DNA of 36,293 bases from Xanthomarina sp035306705 (GCF_035306705.1 NZ_DATGNO010000090.1:1-36293); one strand, 5' to 3'. Numbered from the stretch's first letter, positions 7,720 to 16,305 are shown. The notes: generated by a model not told the origin, from the sequence alone. Translations and numbers: made by a program.

Positions 7720-9030
7720 ATGGGAATTTTTAAAATTGAAGGAGGACACCAATTAAAAGGAAAAATCCAGCCTCAAGGAGCAAAAAACGAAGCTTTACAA
7801 ATATTATGTGCCGTCTTGCTAACACCCAAGTTAGTAACCATCCACAATATTCCTGATATTGTTGATGTTAATAAACTGATAGAATTACTTATAAAACTAG
7901 GCGTTGAAGTTACTAAAATCGGCACGGGATCTTACACATTTAAAGCGGACAAGGTACATTTAGAATATTTAGAATCGGACGCATTTAAAGAAGATGGAAG
8001 AGGTTTAAGAGGTTCTATCATGATTGTTGGACCCCTTTTGGCGCGTTTTGGAAAAGGTTATATTCCTAAACCGGGAGGTGATAAAATTGGAAGAAGAAGA
8101 TTAGATACCCATTTTGAAGGCTTTATTAATTTAGGAGCCAAATTTAGATACAATAGAGAAGATCATTTTTACGGTGTGGAAGCCAAAAGACTTAAAGGAG
8201 CTTACATGCTTCTTGATGAAGCTTCTGTAACAGGAACAGCAAATATAGTTATGGCTGCTGTTTTGGCCGAAGGCAAGACCACCATTTATAATGCTGCTTG
8301 CGAACCTTATTTACAGCAATTGTGTAAAATGCTTAATCGCATGGGAGCAAAAATTAGCGGCATTGGTTCCAACATGCTTATTATTGAAGGTGTTGAAACG
8401 CTAGAAGGGACTGAGCATAGAATGCTTCCAGACATGATTGAGATTGGAAGTTGGATGGGTCTGGCTGCTATGACCAAAAGTGAATTGACCATTACCAATG
8501 TGAGTTGGGACGATTTGGGGCAAATTCCAGATGTTTTTAGAAAATTAGGAATTACCGTAGAACGTCGTGGTGACGATATTTATATTCCAGCCCATGTAGA
8601 TGGCTACGAAATACAAAGTTATATAGATGGTTCCATTTTAACCATTTCCGATGCGCCTTGGCCCGGATTTACACCCGATTTACTGAGTATTATTTTAGTG
8701 GTGGCAACCCAAGCAAGAGGCAGTGTTTTAATACACCAAAAAATGTTTGAAAGCCGTTTGTTCTTTGTGGACAAATTGATTGATATGGGTGCTAAAATCA
8801 TTCTTTGCGATCCGCATCGAGCAGTAGTTATTGGCCATGATTTTAAGTCGCAGTTAAAGGCAACGACCATGTCTTCGCCAGATATTAGAGCAGGAGTGTC
8901 TTTATTAATTGCCGCACTTTCGGCAAAAGGAACGTCTACCATTCATAATATCGAGCAAATAGATAGAGGGTATGAAAATATCGATACCCGTTTACGTGCT
9001 ATTGGTGCTAAAATAGAAAGGCTGGCCTAA
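7720..9030 (+). CDS. murA: UDP-GlcNAc 1-carboxyvinyltransferase MurA
   Basis: A 436-residue enoylpyruvyl transferase catalysing the first committed step of peptidoglycan synthesis (PEP transfer to UDP-N-acetylglucosamine). The conserved GAKNEAL (20-26) supplies the PEP-binding Lys (K22). The flexible catalytic loop reads PGGDKIGRRRLDTH (118-131): position 121 (codon 8080-8082, GAT) is Asp where E. coli MurA has Cys115. Enzymes with Asp here remain active but escape alkylation by fosfomycin, so this organism's MurA is predicted to be intrinsically fosfomycin-insensitive. PGFTPDLLS (about 307-315) carries the other catalytic Asp. Its end overlaps the photolyase stop convergently by 4 bp. Confidence 0.96.
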   Translation: MGIFKIEGGHQLKGKIQPQGAKNEALQILCAVLLTPKLVTIHNIPDIVDVNKLIELLIKLGVEVTKIGTGSYTFKADKVHLEYLESDAFKEDGRGLRGSIMIVGPLLARFGKGYIPKPGGDKIGRRRLDTHFEGFINLGAKFRYNREDHFYGVEAKRLKGAYMLLDEASVTGTANIVMAAVLAEGKTTIYNAACEPYLQQLCKMLNRMGAKISGIGSNMLIIEGVETLEGTEHRMLPDMIEIGSWMGLAAMTKSELTITNVSWDDLGQIPDVFRKLGITVERRGDDIYIPAHVDGYEIQSYIDGSILTISDAPWPGFTPDLLSIILVVATQARGSVLIHQKMFESRLFFVDKLIDMGAKIILCDPHRAVVIGHDFKSQLKATTMSSPDIRAGVSLLIAALSAKGTSTIHNIEQIDRGYENIDTRLRAIGAKIERLA

Positions 9031-10337
9031 GTATTATTTAAGGCTTCTTTATAAACTTTTAAGCAACGTTCACGCGCTTCCTTATGGTCAACCATAGGAG
9101 TCGGGTAGGTGAGTTCCTGAAATTCTGGTACCCATTTGGAAATATATTGAAGGTTTTTATCGAACTTCTCTATTTGCGTGGTTGGATTAAAAATCCTGAA
9201 ATATGGCGCTGCATCCACACCACAACCAGCAACCCATTGCCAGTTTCCTATATTGCCTGCCATGTCGTAATCGTGAAGTTTTTCGGCAAAATAAGCTTCT
9301 CCCCAACGCCAATCTATGAGTAAATGTTTGCATAAAAAACTTCCAACCAACATGCGCACCCGATTGTGCATAAAACCTGTTTGATTGAGTTGTCTCATCC
9401 CCGCATCCACTAAAGGATATCCTGTTTTGCCTTGACACCAAAGCTCAAATTCCTGTTGGTTATTTCGCCATTTGATTTGATCGTATTGAGGTTTAAAACT
9501 CCTATGGACCGTTTCAGGAAAATGCCATAAGATTTGCATAAAAAACTCTCTCCAAATTAATTCTTGCCAAAAAATCTCGTTGGTTTCCGCACACGCTTTT
9601 TCTACTATTTTACGAATGCTAACTGTTCCGAAACGTAAATGGGGTCCTAATCTAGATGTGCTGTCCTTGAATGGGAAATTTCTAGTGTCCTCGTAGGTTT
9701 GAATGACATGGGAATTGACTTTATACGCTTCTATTTTCTGTTGAGAAGGTGTAAAGCCCAAAGCTTTTAAACTCAGATTAGGAGCCGCTTCTATTTGATG
9801 TAAGTTGTGAAGTAAACTGTTGGTGTTATGGGTTTCTAATGTTTTCTCTTTAAACTTGGCCTTCCAGGTTTTCATATAAGGCGTATAAACCAAATAAGGT
9901 TTGCCGTCGCTTTTTACTACCTCGTCTTTTTCAAAAATGACTTGGTCTTTAAAGCTTTTAAAATGGATGTTTTTATTTGAGAGAAAACCTTCTATTTCAG
10001 CATCCCGGTCTTTGGCATAAGGCTCATAATCGTGATTGGTATAAACAGTAGCTATTTGATATTGGCCTACTAATTCTTTAAAAATATCCAAAGGTTTTCC
10101 TTGATACAAACAGATATTACTGTGGTAATTAGTCTGTAAATTTTCTTTTAAATTTTGAAGGGTATTGTATATAAAAGTCACGCGAGCATCGTCTATAGGA
10201 AGCTCGTCTAAAATGTCTGTGTCAAAAATAAAGATGGGGAGAACGGGATGATTTCCGTTTAAGGCTTCATATAAACCTACGTTATCATCTAGACGCAAAT
10301 CTCTTCGAAACCAAAAAAGGTTGATTGTTTGTGGCAT
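9027..10337 (-). CDS. phr: Deoxyribodipyrimidine photolyase (class I type)
   Basis: A 436-residue cryptochrome/photolyase family protein repairing UV pyrimidine dimers with blue light and FAD. The N-terminal alpha/beta domain opens INLFWFRRDLRLDDN (5-19). The C-terminal FAD-binding helical domain contains MRQLNQTGFMHNRVRM, then DYDMAGNIGNWQWVAG and PYFRIFNP (about 351-387). The length fits a bacterial CPD photolyase; a 6-4 photolyase or cryptochrome role is less likely but not excluded. Its neighbours upstream (SDR, AarF kinase, TetR) form the type of light/oxidative-stress cluster in which flavobacterial photolyases often occur. It is separated from them by a strong terminator. Confidence 0.93.
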   Translation of the reverse strand: MPQTINLFWFRRDLRLDDNVGLYEALNGNHPVLPIFIFDTDILDELPIDDARVTFIYNTLQNLKENLQTNYHSNICLYQGKPLDIFKELVGQYQIATVYTNHDYEPYAKDRDAEIEGFLSNKNIHFKSFKDQVIFEKDEVVKSDGKPYLVYTPYMKTWKAKFKEKTLETHNTNSLLHNLHQIEAAPNLSLKALGFTPSQQKIEAYKVNSHVIQTYEDTRNFPFKDSTSRLGPHLRFGTVSIRKIVEKACAETNEIFWQELIWREFFMQILWHFPETVHRSFKPQYDQIKWRNNQQEFELWCQGKTGYPLVDAGMRQLNQTGFMHNRVRMLVGSFLCKHLLIDWRWGEAYFAEKLHDYDMAGNIGNWQWVAGCGVDAAPYFRIFNPTTQIEKFDKNLQYISKWVPEFQELTYPTPMVDHKEARERCLKVYKEALNNT

Positions 10338-10636
10338 AGATTATAAAGAGGTATTCTGTTTTTTATTTAATTCGTACTACCAAAAAAACACACCAAACCG
10401 ATGGCTTGGTGTGTTTTCTGTAGTTGATTTTTTACAAATCGGAAGAGACCATGTTAGATTTTCAACAACAAAGTTAGGCGTGCTTCTACTTATAGTATGA
10501 ACCCTAAATTTGGTTCGCTAAGTTTTTTAGAATGGCGATGCCAGTAACCTTACTTGCCCTGAGGAGCCTGTACGTTTTAATCTAATTAAGATGTCTTCAA
10601 TGACATAAGTTTAAGAACGTTTCTTAAGTTTTTTAC
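10338..10636 (-). other. Structured intergenic region, possible ncRNA
   Basis: No ATG-initiated gene is visible over 300 bp, but the middle (about 10500-10600) is richer in GC than its surroundings and full of short stems on the minus strand: CTTAAGT/ACTTAAG (10641-10635 with 10629-10623), ATGTC/GACAT, AGTA/TACT and GAACC/GGTTC. A perfect -7 box TAACTTTG lies at 10476-10469, and a strong terminator ends at 10382. A small RNA of about 80 nt (10462-10382), or a long structured 3' UTR of the TetR operon, would fit. This is inference from structure only. Confidence 0.35.
10382..10415 (-). terminator. Strong terminator upstream of the photolyase
   Basis: AACACACCAA (10387-10396) and TTGGTGTGTT (10406-10415) form a perfect 10-bp stem. 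On the minus strand it is followed by seven U (A at 10382-10388). It insulates the photolyase from the minus-strand operon upstream and could also end a small RNA. Confidence 0.8.
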
Positions 10637-10861
10637 TTAAGCTGTTAAAGGTCTCCCTTTAAGACGTTTTTCCACCTTTTGTTTCATGGCAGTAAGACGT
10701 TTCATGACATCCATGATCTTTTCGTCTTTCTTCGTTTTGTATATTTCATTTAAACCAAGTATGAGCGATTTAGCTTCTCTTGAAATTTCAATGCGATCGC
10801 TTGTAGATAGAGATCTTAAACTTGTTTTCTCAAATTCTAAAGCTTTGTCTATAAGTTCCAT
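10637..10861 (-). CDS. Small conserved-looking protein of unknown function
   Basis: A 74-residue, highly charged, all-helical-looking protein (MELIDKALEFEKTSLRSLST at the start, MKRLTAMKQKVEKRLKGRP near the end). There is no signal peptide, membrane segment or Cys pair. I do not recognise the family. It is the last gene of the minus-strand run TetR-AarF-SDR, 49 bp after the SDR stop, and a hairpin overlaps its own stop codon. Position and codon use look like a real gene rather than a shadow: the opposite-strand ORF is shorter and has no context. Confidence 0.6.
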   Translation of the reverse strand: MELIDKALEFEKTSLRSLSTSDRIEISREAKSLILGLNEIYKTKKDEKIMDVMKRLTAMKQKVEKRLKGRPLTA

Positions 10862-10910
10862 AATTTTAATTGTTTTAATAATTTTTAATCAATAGTTAAA
10901 GGCATAGTTT

Positions 10911-12332
10911 TTATGCGCTTAATTTTTTTATCATTCCGTTAAAAATCAATCCATGGAATGGTAATACACTGTACCAATATAGTCTACCGGCTAGACCACG
11001 AGGTCTAAAGGTAGCTGTTTGTTTTAACAGGTTGTTTTCAATTTTAAATTCCAGCCAAGCTTCCCCTGGCAATTTCATTTCAGCATAGAGTAGGAGTCTT
11101 TGCTGTATTTTATCGGCATAAATAACCCGCCAAAAATCTAAAGCATCTCCCGAATCTATTTCTGTTACATTGGTTCTTCCGCGTCTTAAACCAATACCTC
11201 CAAAAATCTTATCCAAATGGCCTCGGAGTTTCCAAAGCACATTGCCATAATACCAACCTGTTTGTCCACCAATAGCCCATATTTTATCTGTGGTTCTATT
11301 GGAATCGACTACTTGATGTTCTTTATAATCTGTAAAGCAGCCATAGGTAGGAACATTTATATAATTGTGGAAACTGCTTTTTAAACGCCCACTGCTTATA
11401 AAGGAATCTTTCCAACTGGAAACAATACTATTTTGTTCTATTTTTTCGAAAGCTAATTTTACAGCTTCCTTGTAAGTTAACGGTTCTACATTTAATATAT
11501 TATTAATATCGCTCGGTTTTCCAATAATTTCGACACCCATACTGTCTACTAAATTAGAGGCTAATTTATAGGAGGTGGATGTTACAAAATACAGCCAATA
11601 CGATGATAGTTTTGGCGTCATTACCGGAACGGTTATAATATGTCTATTTAAGTTTCGTACCTCTGCAAATTGCAAAAGCATTTGTTTATAGGTTAAAACT
11701 TCTGGTCCAAAAACATCAAATGCTTTGTTGTAAGTCTCAATGTTTCCAGCACTTTTCGATAAAAAGGCTAACACATCGCGTACGGCCAAAGGCTGAGTTT
11801 TTGTATGCAACCATTTAGGAGCAATCATTACCGGGAGTTTTTCTACCAGATCCCTTATAATTTCAAAGGATGAACTTCCAGAACCAACAATTATTCCCGC
11901 TTTAAAAACCGTTAAAGCATAGTGTTTAGATTGTAATGCATTCTCTACATTTTTACGTGACTTAAGATGCTTAGAAAGTTTGGTATCGTTGGTAATTCCG
12001 CTTAAATAAATAACCTGTTTGGCCTCTGTTTTTTCTATTTGCGATTTAAAATTGAGCGCACAACGTTCTTCCAAAGCTTCAAAACTACTGGAATCATTAG
12101 ACATAGAATGTATTAAATAATATACAACATCTATCTTATTTGGTATTTGTTCTAAGGTTTCAGGTTTTAAAAAATCAACTTCCACAACATCAATATGCTC
12201 ATTATTTAGGTAGCTTTTGTCTGCGCGTAATTTATCTCGAACAGCACAAATCACATGATGTCCTTCATTTACTAATAAAGGAATCAGTCGTTTGCCAATA
12301 TAGCCAGTTGCGCCTGTTACGAGAATTGTCAT
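10911..12332 (-). CDS. SDR-type NAD(P)-binding oxidoreductase (YbjT-like, DUF2867)
   Basis: A 473-residue protein. The N-terminal Rossmann domain begins TILVTGATGYIGKRLIPLL (2-20), with the atypical/extended SDR nucleotide motif TGATGYIG. The second half, with GGQTGWYYGNVLWKLRG, GGIGLRRGR and a closing RGLAGRLYWYSVLPFH, matches the DUF2867 domain of YbjT-like proteins. The substrate is unknown; the family is often annotated as a quinone or NAD-dependent epimerase-like oxidoreductase. The start overlaps the stop of the AarF gene by one base (TAATG), showing tight coupling. The grouping with an ABC1 kinase and a photolyase hints at a redox/lipid stress role. Confidence 0.88.
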   Translation of the reverse strand: MTILVTGATGYIGKRLIPLLVNEGHHVICAVRDKLRADKSYLNNEHIDVVEVDFLKPETLEQIPNKIDVVYYLIHSMSNDSSSFEALEERCALNFKSQIEKTEAKQVIYLSGITNDTKLSKHLKSRKNVENALQSKHYALTVFKAGIIVGSGSSSFEIIRDLVEKLPVMIAPKWLHTKTQPLAVRDVLAFLSKSAGNIETYNKAFDVFGPEVLTYKQMLLQFAEVRNLNRHIITVPVMTPKLSSYWLYFVTSTSYKLASNLVDSMGVEIIGKPSDINNILNVEPLTYKEAVKLAFEKIEQNSIVSSWKDSFISSGRLKSSFHNYINVPTYGCFTDYKEHQVVDSNRTTDKIWAIGGQTGWYYGNVLWKLRGHLDKIFGGIGLRRGRTNVTEIDSGDALDFWRVIYADKIQQRLLLYAEMKLPGEAWLEFKIENNLLKQTATFRPRGLAGRLYWYSVLPFHGLIFNGMIKKLSA

Positions 12333-13642
12333 TATAACGAATTAAAGTTATTAATTATGACATTTTTTGCCTTTAAATCGAACATGAGGTTATAAAGTCC
12401 AAAAAACGTTCTATTCATATAAATAAAATGTTTAGAACCTCGATTGGCATTATATTTTCTTATTTGCGAGTTTTTTGAATATTGCTCGCCCAATTGCGCT
12501 ATTTTTAAAAAGAAATCATCGTTAGAGAAATCGAACGTGTCATCCTGAAGCGGCTGTGAAAACAAACTCAGCATGTCGTGAAACATCTTCGTGAAAAACA
12601 CTTTTTCTTCTTCGGAATCTTCTGGTTTTAAAATTTCTAATTCGTATAATTTTGATATAAAAATATCTTCATTGTTAATATTTTCCTTTTTGGCCAATTC
12701 AAAATAAGGTTTGTAAAACTCTTCTGGAATGGCTTTTACACAACCAAAATCCAATGCAATAAGATCTGCTTCCTTAGAAATTAAAAAGTTTCCAGGATGT
12801 GGATCTGCATGGACTTTCTTTAGTTTATGGATTTGATACATGTAAAAATCCCATAAGGCTTGTCCTATTTTATCAGCTTTATCTTGATCTGTATTGTGGT
12901 TGGTGAATTCTGATAAGTGTTCACCCTCCATATAATCCATAGTAATGATTCTATCCGAAGATAACTCCTTGTAATATTTAGGGAATTTCAAATTAGGAAT
13001 ATGCGCGCACGCATTTGCAATTTCCTGACTTTGCTCAACTTCTAAAATATAATTGGTTTCCTCGATAAGTTTGGTTTCAACCTCTTTAAAATATTTGTCG
13101 GAATCTTTCCCTTTGATATTGAACATACTCATGGCTACGGGTTTTACCATGGCCAAATCGGATGCAATACTATCTGCAACTCCAGGATATTGGATTTTTA
13201 CCGCAAGTTTCTTTCCATCTTTTTCCGCTAGATGTACCTGTCCAATACTGGCAGCATTTATAGATGTTGCATTAAAACTATCGTATAACTCATCTGGTGT
13301 TTTGCCAAAATATGTTTTAAAGGTTTTAAGCACTAATGCCGGCGATAACGGTGGTACGGAAAACTGCGACAAGGAAAATTTTTCCACATACGCTCTAGGT
13401 AAGATGGTTTTTTCCATGCTTAACATTTGCGCCACTTTTAAAGCACTGCCTTTAAGTTGCTTTAAGCTATCATAAATATCGTCTGCATTGTTTTTGTTCA
13501 GGCGTTCTTTGGCTTCCTCTTGAGGATTAACCATTTTATCGCCGTAATATTTAATATAATTGACCCCAACTTTAGCTCCAGTTGAAACTAGTTTGGAGGC
13601 CCTTTGAATTTTAGTAATAGGAATTTTATCTATCGTCTTCAT
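12332..13642 (-). CDS. AarF/UbiB (ABC1) family atypical kinase
   Basis: A 436-residue ABC1/UbiB-type protein, a kinase-like ATPase linked to isoprenoid quinone metabolism in other organisms. Present are the Ala-rich nucleotide loop AASIGQVH (130-137), the Lys strand LAVKIQYPG, the catalytic HADPHPGN block and the metal-binding ALDFG. The family KxGQ motif reads KVAQ (69-72), so the Gly is replaced by Ala. The UbiB-like C-terminal membrane helices are not evident. It overlaps the upstream tetR gene by 4 bp (ATGA) and the downstream SDR by 1 bp. Confidence 0.9.
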   Translation of the reverse strand: MKTIDKIPITKIQRASKLVSTGAKVGVNYIKYYGDKMVNPQEEAKERLNKNNADDIYDSLKQLKGSALKVAQMLSMEKTILPRAYVEKFSLSQFSVPPLSPALVLKTFKTYFGKTPDELYDSFNATSINAASIGQVHLAEKDGKKLAVKIQYPGVADSIASDLAMVKPVAMSMFNIKGKDSDKYFKEVETKLIEETNYILEVEQSQEIANACAHIPNLKFPKYYKELSSDRIITMDYMEGEHLSEFTNHNTDQDKADKIGQALWDFYMYQIHKLKKVHADPHPGNFLISKEADLIALDFGCVKAIPEEFYKPYFELAKKENINNEDIFISKLYELEILKPEDSEEEKVFFTKMFHDMLSLFSQPLQDDTFDFSNDDFFLKIAQLGEQYSKNSQIRKYNANRGSKHFIYMNRTFFGLYNLMFDLKAKNVIINNFNSL

Positions 13643-14298
13643 AGAGTCATATTAGCTTTTTCTTTAAATAAAAACTTTCCGAGATCGAGAACGCTTTTTA
13701 AAGGGGTAATTTGAAGCACATCAAAACTGGTGTTCACCGACTTTTCAATAAAAATGTCTGTTTTCTCAAAGGCAGGTGAGCTGTCTTCCATCCAAAACTT
13801 AAGTGTTATCAATAACTGGACCCAAGCAGACTCTTTTAGAGCTTTCTTTTGGATTTGTTCGATTTGCTTTTGTTTAACATCTAGAATTTCAATATTTAAA
13901 GATTCAATATAACTTGTAAAACTGTGTCTTAATTTAGATAGCAACCTCAGGTTTTTAAGTTGGTTTTTATCTTGTTCTAAAATAAACATGACAAAACTTC
14001 TGTTTGCCGTTAAATTCTCAAAAAACGTAAAATAGAAACTAAGAAGTTTGTTTCTGGTATCGAAAGCAGTATAATCCTCACTCTTATTTAAAACCTGTAG
14101 TGAATTCTCGAAAAACGTATTAAAAACATCCTTCTCTAAAACTTCAAAAGAAGCAAAGTGTTGGTAAAAATCTTGCTCGTTAAGTTTGTTTTCTTTTGAA
14201 AATAGATAAACTGAAGCTGGTTTCTTATCATGTTCCAGTACATAGTTCATGTACAGAGTCATAATGTCTTCGCTATTAAGTGTTTTCTTTTTTGCCAT
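13639..14298 (-). CDS. TetR family transcriptional regulator
   Basis: A 219-residue protein with an N-terminal region (about 8-55) containing a degenerate TetR helix-turn-helix (KPASVYLFSKENKLNEQDFY, with QHFASFEVLEK after it), then an all-helical ligand/dimer domain. The HTH is less canonical than usual, but the overall pattern and position support TetR. It is first in the operon tetR-aarF-sdr-74 aa, overlapping aarF by ATGA. A perfect 7-bp inverted repeat over its promoter is the likely operator, so autorepression is expected. The ligand is unknown. Confidence 0.75.
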   Translation of the reverse strand: MAKKKTLNSEDIMTLYMNYVLEHDKKPASVYLFSKENKLNEQDFYQHFASFEVLEKDVFNTFFENSLQVLNKSEDYTAFDTRNKLLSFYFTFFENLTANRSFVMFILEQDKNQLKNLRLLSKLRHSFTSYIESLNIEILDVKQKQIEQIQKKALKESAWVQLLITLKFWMEDSSPAFEKTDIFIEKSVNTSFDVLQITPLKSVLDLGKFLFKEKANMTL

Positions 14299-14315
14299 GA
14301 GTACAACTATTTTTA

Positions 14316-14358
14316 CAAAGATACAAAATGTCTAACTTTAAATGAAGTAAATTAGACA
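14316..14358 (-). promoter_or_regulatory. tetR promoter with palindromic operator
   Basis: The -7 box TATCTTTG lies at 14323-14316 (minus strand). Upstream, TGTCTAA (14329-14335) and TTAGACA (14352-14358) form a perfect inverted repeat with a 16-nt spacer, plus inner TTTA/TAAA arms. The repeat covers the -33 position and spacer, the typical place for a repressor site. Binding by the adjacent TetR protein is inferred. Confidence 0.6.
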
Positions 14359-14810
14359 AAATTAACGTTTGTAAACTGATGTTCAGTAATAAAGACAAAA
14401 TTTATTGAGGATACAAATCTTTAACCAAATTTTGGCAATTGCCCCTTCTTTTAAACAGCCTATTTTTCTGATTTGTAATGGAAAATAAGAAAGCTAAAGC
14501 GCTGAAAATTAATGAGTAATCAGTTGCTGATGGAGCAAATTTTTTGCTAAGCGGTGTTGTCCTGAAGTAAGCTACAGATTTCTAGAAATTATTTCAAGTT
14601 GAGGTATTTAAAGTAGGTTTGATGAGGCAAGTAAAACACCACAAAAATGTCTTTGTAGTTTTGTTAATTCATCCGCTGGAGATGGTCTATTTTAAAATAA
14701 TAGTTATAAAAACCAGTCAAATAAACACAAAACTTTAAAACTACTTTTTTCTTAGATAGCAAACATGCCTGGTAGCGCAGCCACTTCTTAATTAAAAATG
14801 CACATTTTTA
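14359..14810. other. Long intergenic region, no supported gene
   Basis: About 450 bp without a convincing ORF. It contains a 12-bp palindrome ATTTCTAGAAAT (14578-14589), an isolated plus-strand -7-like box TAGGTTTG (14614-14621) and, after it, a two-part stem AAAAC...GTTTT / ACAAA...TTTGT (14633-14662). These could mark a small RNA, but no -33 box or good terminator supports it. Confidence 0.35.
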
Positions 14811-14840
14811 TTTGACATTTTTTTTAAAGTTGTATATTTG
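14811..14840 (+). promoter_or_regulatory. Promoter of the 142 aa exported protein
   Basis: TTTG (14811-14814), 18 nt, TATATTTG (14833-14840): a near-perfect Bacteroidetes promoter. The predicted start is near 14847, giving a leader of about 15 nt before the ATG at 14862. Confidence 0.75.
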
Positions 14841-14861
14841 AGTGTAAAAAATTAATAATTT

Positions 14862-15290
14862 ATGAAAAAACTACAATTCCTGTTATTAGCCGGTTTCCTA
14901 TTGAGCGCAGGATCTGCTTTCTCTCAAAACATGAAATCAGAAAAGGAGCTTAAAAGACAAGCGGCCAAGATAGATACGGTATATACCGTTCAAGAAAGAG
15001 CTAATATTGAACAATGGTTCAACGATCGGGTGAATGAGATGCACCTATCCAAAGAAAAAAGGGAGGACTACGATACCATTGTATATTCGCACATTTACGA
15101 AATGAGCCGTTTAAACGATTTGGATAAGGATTATACCATTGATGAAATTCATGTTAGATTTGATGGGATTGTTGACGATATGAATGCCGAATTGAAGGCG
15201 CTTTTAACAAACGAGCAATACATCAACCATTTAGAGAATTTTGGTCAGATTGTAAGAAGCATTTACCATAAATACGGGTGGGAAGATTAA
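14862..15290 (+). CDS. Exported protein of unknown function
   Basis: A 142-residue protein with a clear Sec signal peptide: MKKLQFLLLAGFLLSAGSA, then FSQ (likely cleavage around residues 19-22). The mature part is charged and helical. It contains no Cys and carries a short acidic stretch DLDKDYT around 83-89. I do not recognise a named family. A strong promoter sits just upstream, and a separate promoter-like box precedes the next gene, so it is probably transcribed alone or with the DUF2911 gene. A periplasmic location is expected. Confidence 0.8.
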   Translation: MKKLQFLLLAGFLLSAGSAFSQNMKSEKELKRQAAKIDTVYTVQERANIEQWFNDRVNEMHLSKEKREDYDTIVYSHIYEMSRLNDLDKDYTIDEIHVRFDGIVDDMNAELKALLTNEQYINHLENFGQIVRSIYHKYGWED

Positions 15291-15324
15291 GTTTTCCTTA
15301 ACAATAACCTCTCTGCTTAAAGGC

Positions 15325-15332
15325 TATTTTTG
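15325..15332 (+). promoter_or_regulatory. -7 box of the DUF2911 gene
   Basis: TATTTTTG fits TAnnTTTG and lies about 36 bp before the ATG at 15368. No TTTG is found at -33, so this is a moderate candidate. Confidence 0.4.
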
Positions 15333-15367
15333 CTTTATTAAATATAATTAGTTTAAAACTATTACAA

Positions 15368-16213
15368 ATGAAAAAAATATTACTGTTTATGGCCGTAGGA
15401 GCTTTAACGTTCCACATGAATGCTCAGGTTACAACCCCACAACCAAGTCCGTTTAGCAAAGTGGAGCAGAAGGTTGGTTTAACCGATTTTACTATTGAAT
15501 ATTCTCGACCAGGCGTTAAAGGTCGCACCATTTTTGGAGATCTTGTGCCTTACGATAAAGTATGGAGAATGGGCGCTAACAAAAACAGCATCATCACTTT
15601 TACAGATAATGTAACTATTATGGGGCAGATTTTAGAAGCTGGATCTTATGCCATTTTTGCAAAACCAGGAAAAGAGGTTTGGGAAGTGTTGTTTTATTCA
15701 GATACTGAAAACTGGGGAACTCCAGAAAAATGGGACGATGGAAAAGTAGCAGCAAGAGTAAATGCTGAAGTATTTCCTGTGCCTTTTAATGTAGAAAACT
15801 TTACGATTGATATCAATCAAATCACTAATTCTGGAGCGACTTTAGAGTTTTTATGGGAAAAAACTTATATCGCTGTGCCTTTTACGGTTCCAACAGACGA
15901 TAAGGTTTTGGCTTCTATTAACGATGCTTTAAATGGTACTCCAAAAGCGAGCGATTATTATGCTGCTGCTGTTTACTATTCTGAAGAAGGAAAAGATTTA
16001 AAACAAGCCAAAGAATGGATGGATAAAGCCATGAAAATGACTGAAAAACCTATGTTCTACCAATTAAGACAACAGTCTGTAATTTATGCTAAAGCAGGGG
16101 ATAAAAAAGGCGCTATTAAAATTGCGAAACAATCTTTGGAAGCCTCTAAAAAAGCAGGAAACGACGATTACGTAAAAATGAATTTGGATTCCATTAAAGA
16201 ATGGGAGAAATAA
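15368..16213 (+). CDS. DUF2911 domain protein, exported
   Basis: A 281-residue protein. It has a signal peptide at 1-19 (MKKILLFMAVGALTFHMNA). A DUF2911 domain follows, containing FTIEYSRPGVKGRTIFGDL (about 42-60), WRMGANKNSIITF (67-79) and the downstream GSYAIFAKPG. The C-terminal 80 residues look like TPR-type helical repeats (YYSEEGKDLKQAKEWMDKA, YAKAGDKKGAIKIAKQSL). The family is common in Bacteroidetes and its function is unknown. It ends at a bidirectional terminator shared with the convergent symporter gene. Confidence 0.9.
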   Translation: MKKILLFMAVGALTFHMNAQVTTPQPSPFSKVEQKVGLTDFTIEYSRPGVKGRTIFGDLVPYDKVWRMGANKNSIITFTDNVTIMGQILEAGSYAIFAKPGKEVWEVLFYSDTENWGTPEKWDDGKVAARVNAEVFPVPFNVENFTIDINQITNSGATLEFLWEKTYIAVPFTVPTDDKVLASINDALNGTPKASDYYAAAVYYSEEGKDLKQAKEWMDKAMKMTEKPMFYQLRQQSVIYAKAGDKKGAIKIAKQSLEASKKAGNDDYVKMNLDSIKEWEK

Positions 16214-16234
16214 ATTCCTTTTAACTTCTTATTT

Positions 16235-16270
16235 AAAAAGCCTCATAACTAAAATTGTGAGGCTTTTTTT
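16235..16270. terminator. Bidirectional terminator between DUF2911 and symporter genes
   Basis: AAAAAGCCTCA (16235-16245) pairs with TGAGGCTTTTT (16258-16268), with T runs in both directions. It can end transcription from the plus-strand DUF2911 gene and from the minus-strand symporter gene. Confidence 0.8.
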
Positions 16271-16305
16271 ATTTCATGGATAACTTCTATAAAGAGAATT
16301 TCTGA

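Noticed and set aside
14614..14662. Small RNA candidate in the 14359-14810 gap
   Set aside because: A -7-like box and a two-part stem exist, but there is no -33 element or clear terminator, and the stems are AT-rich.
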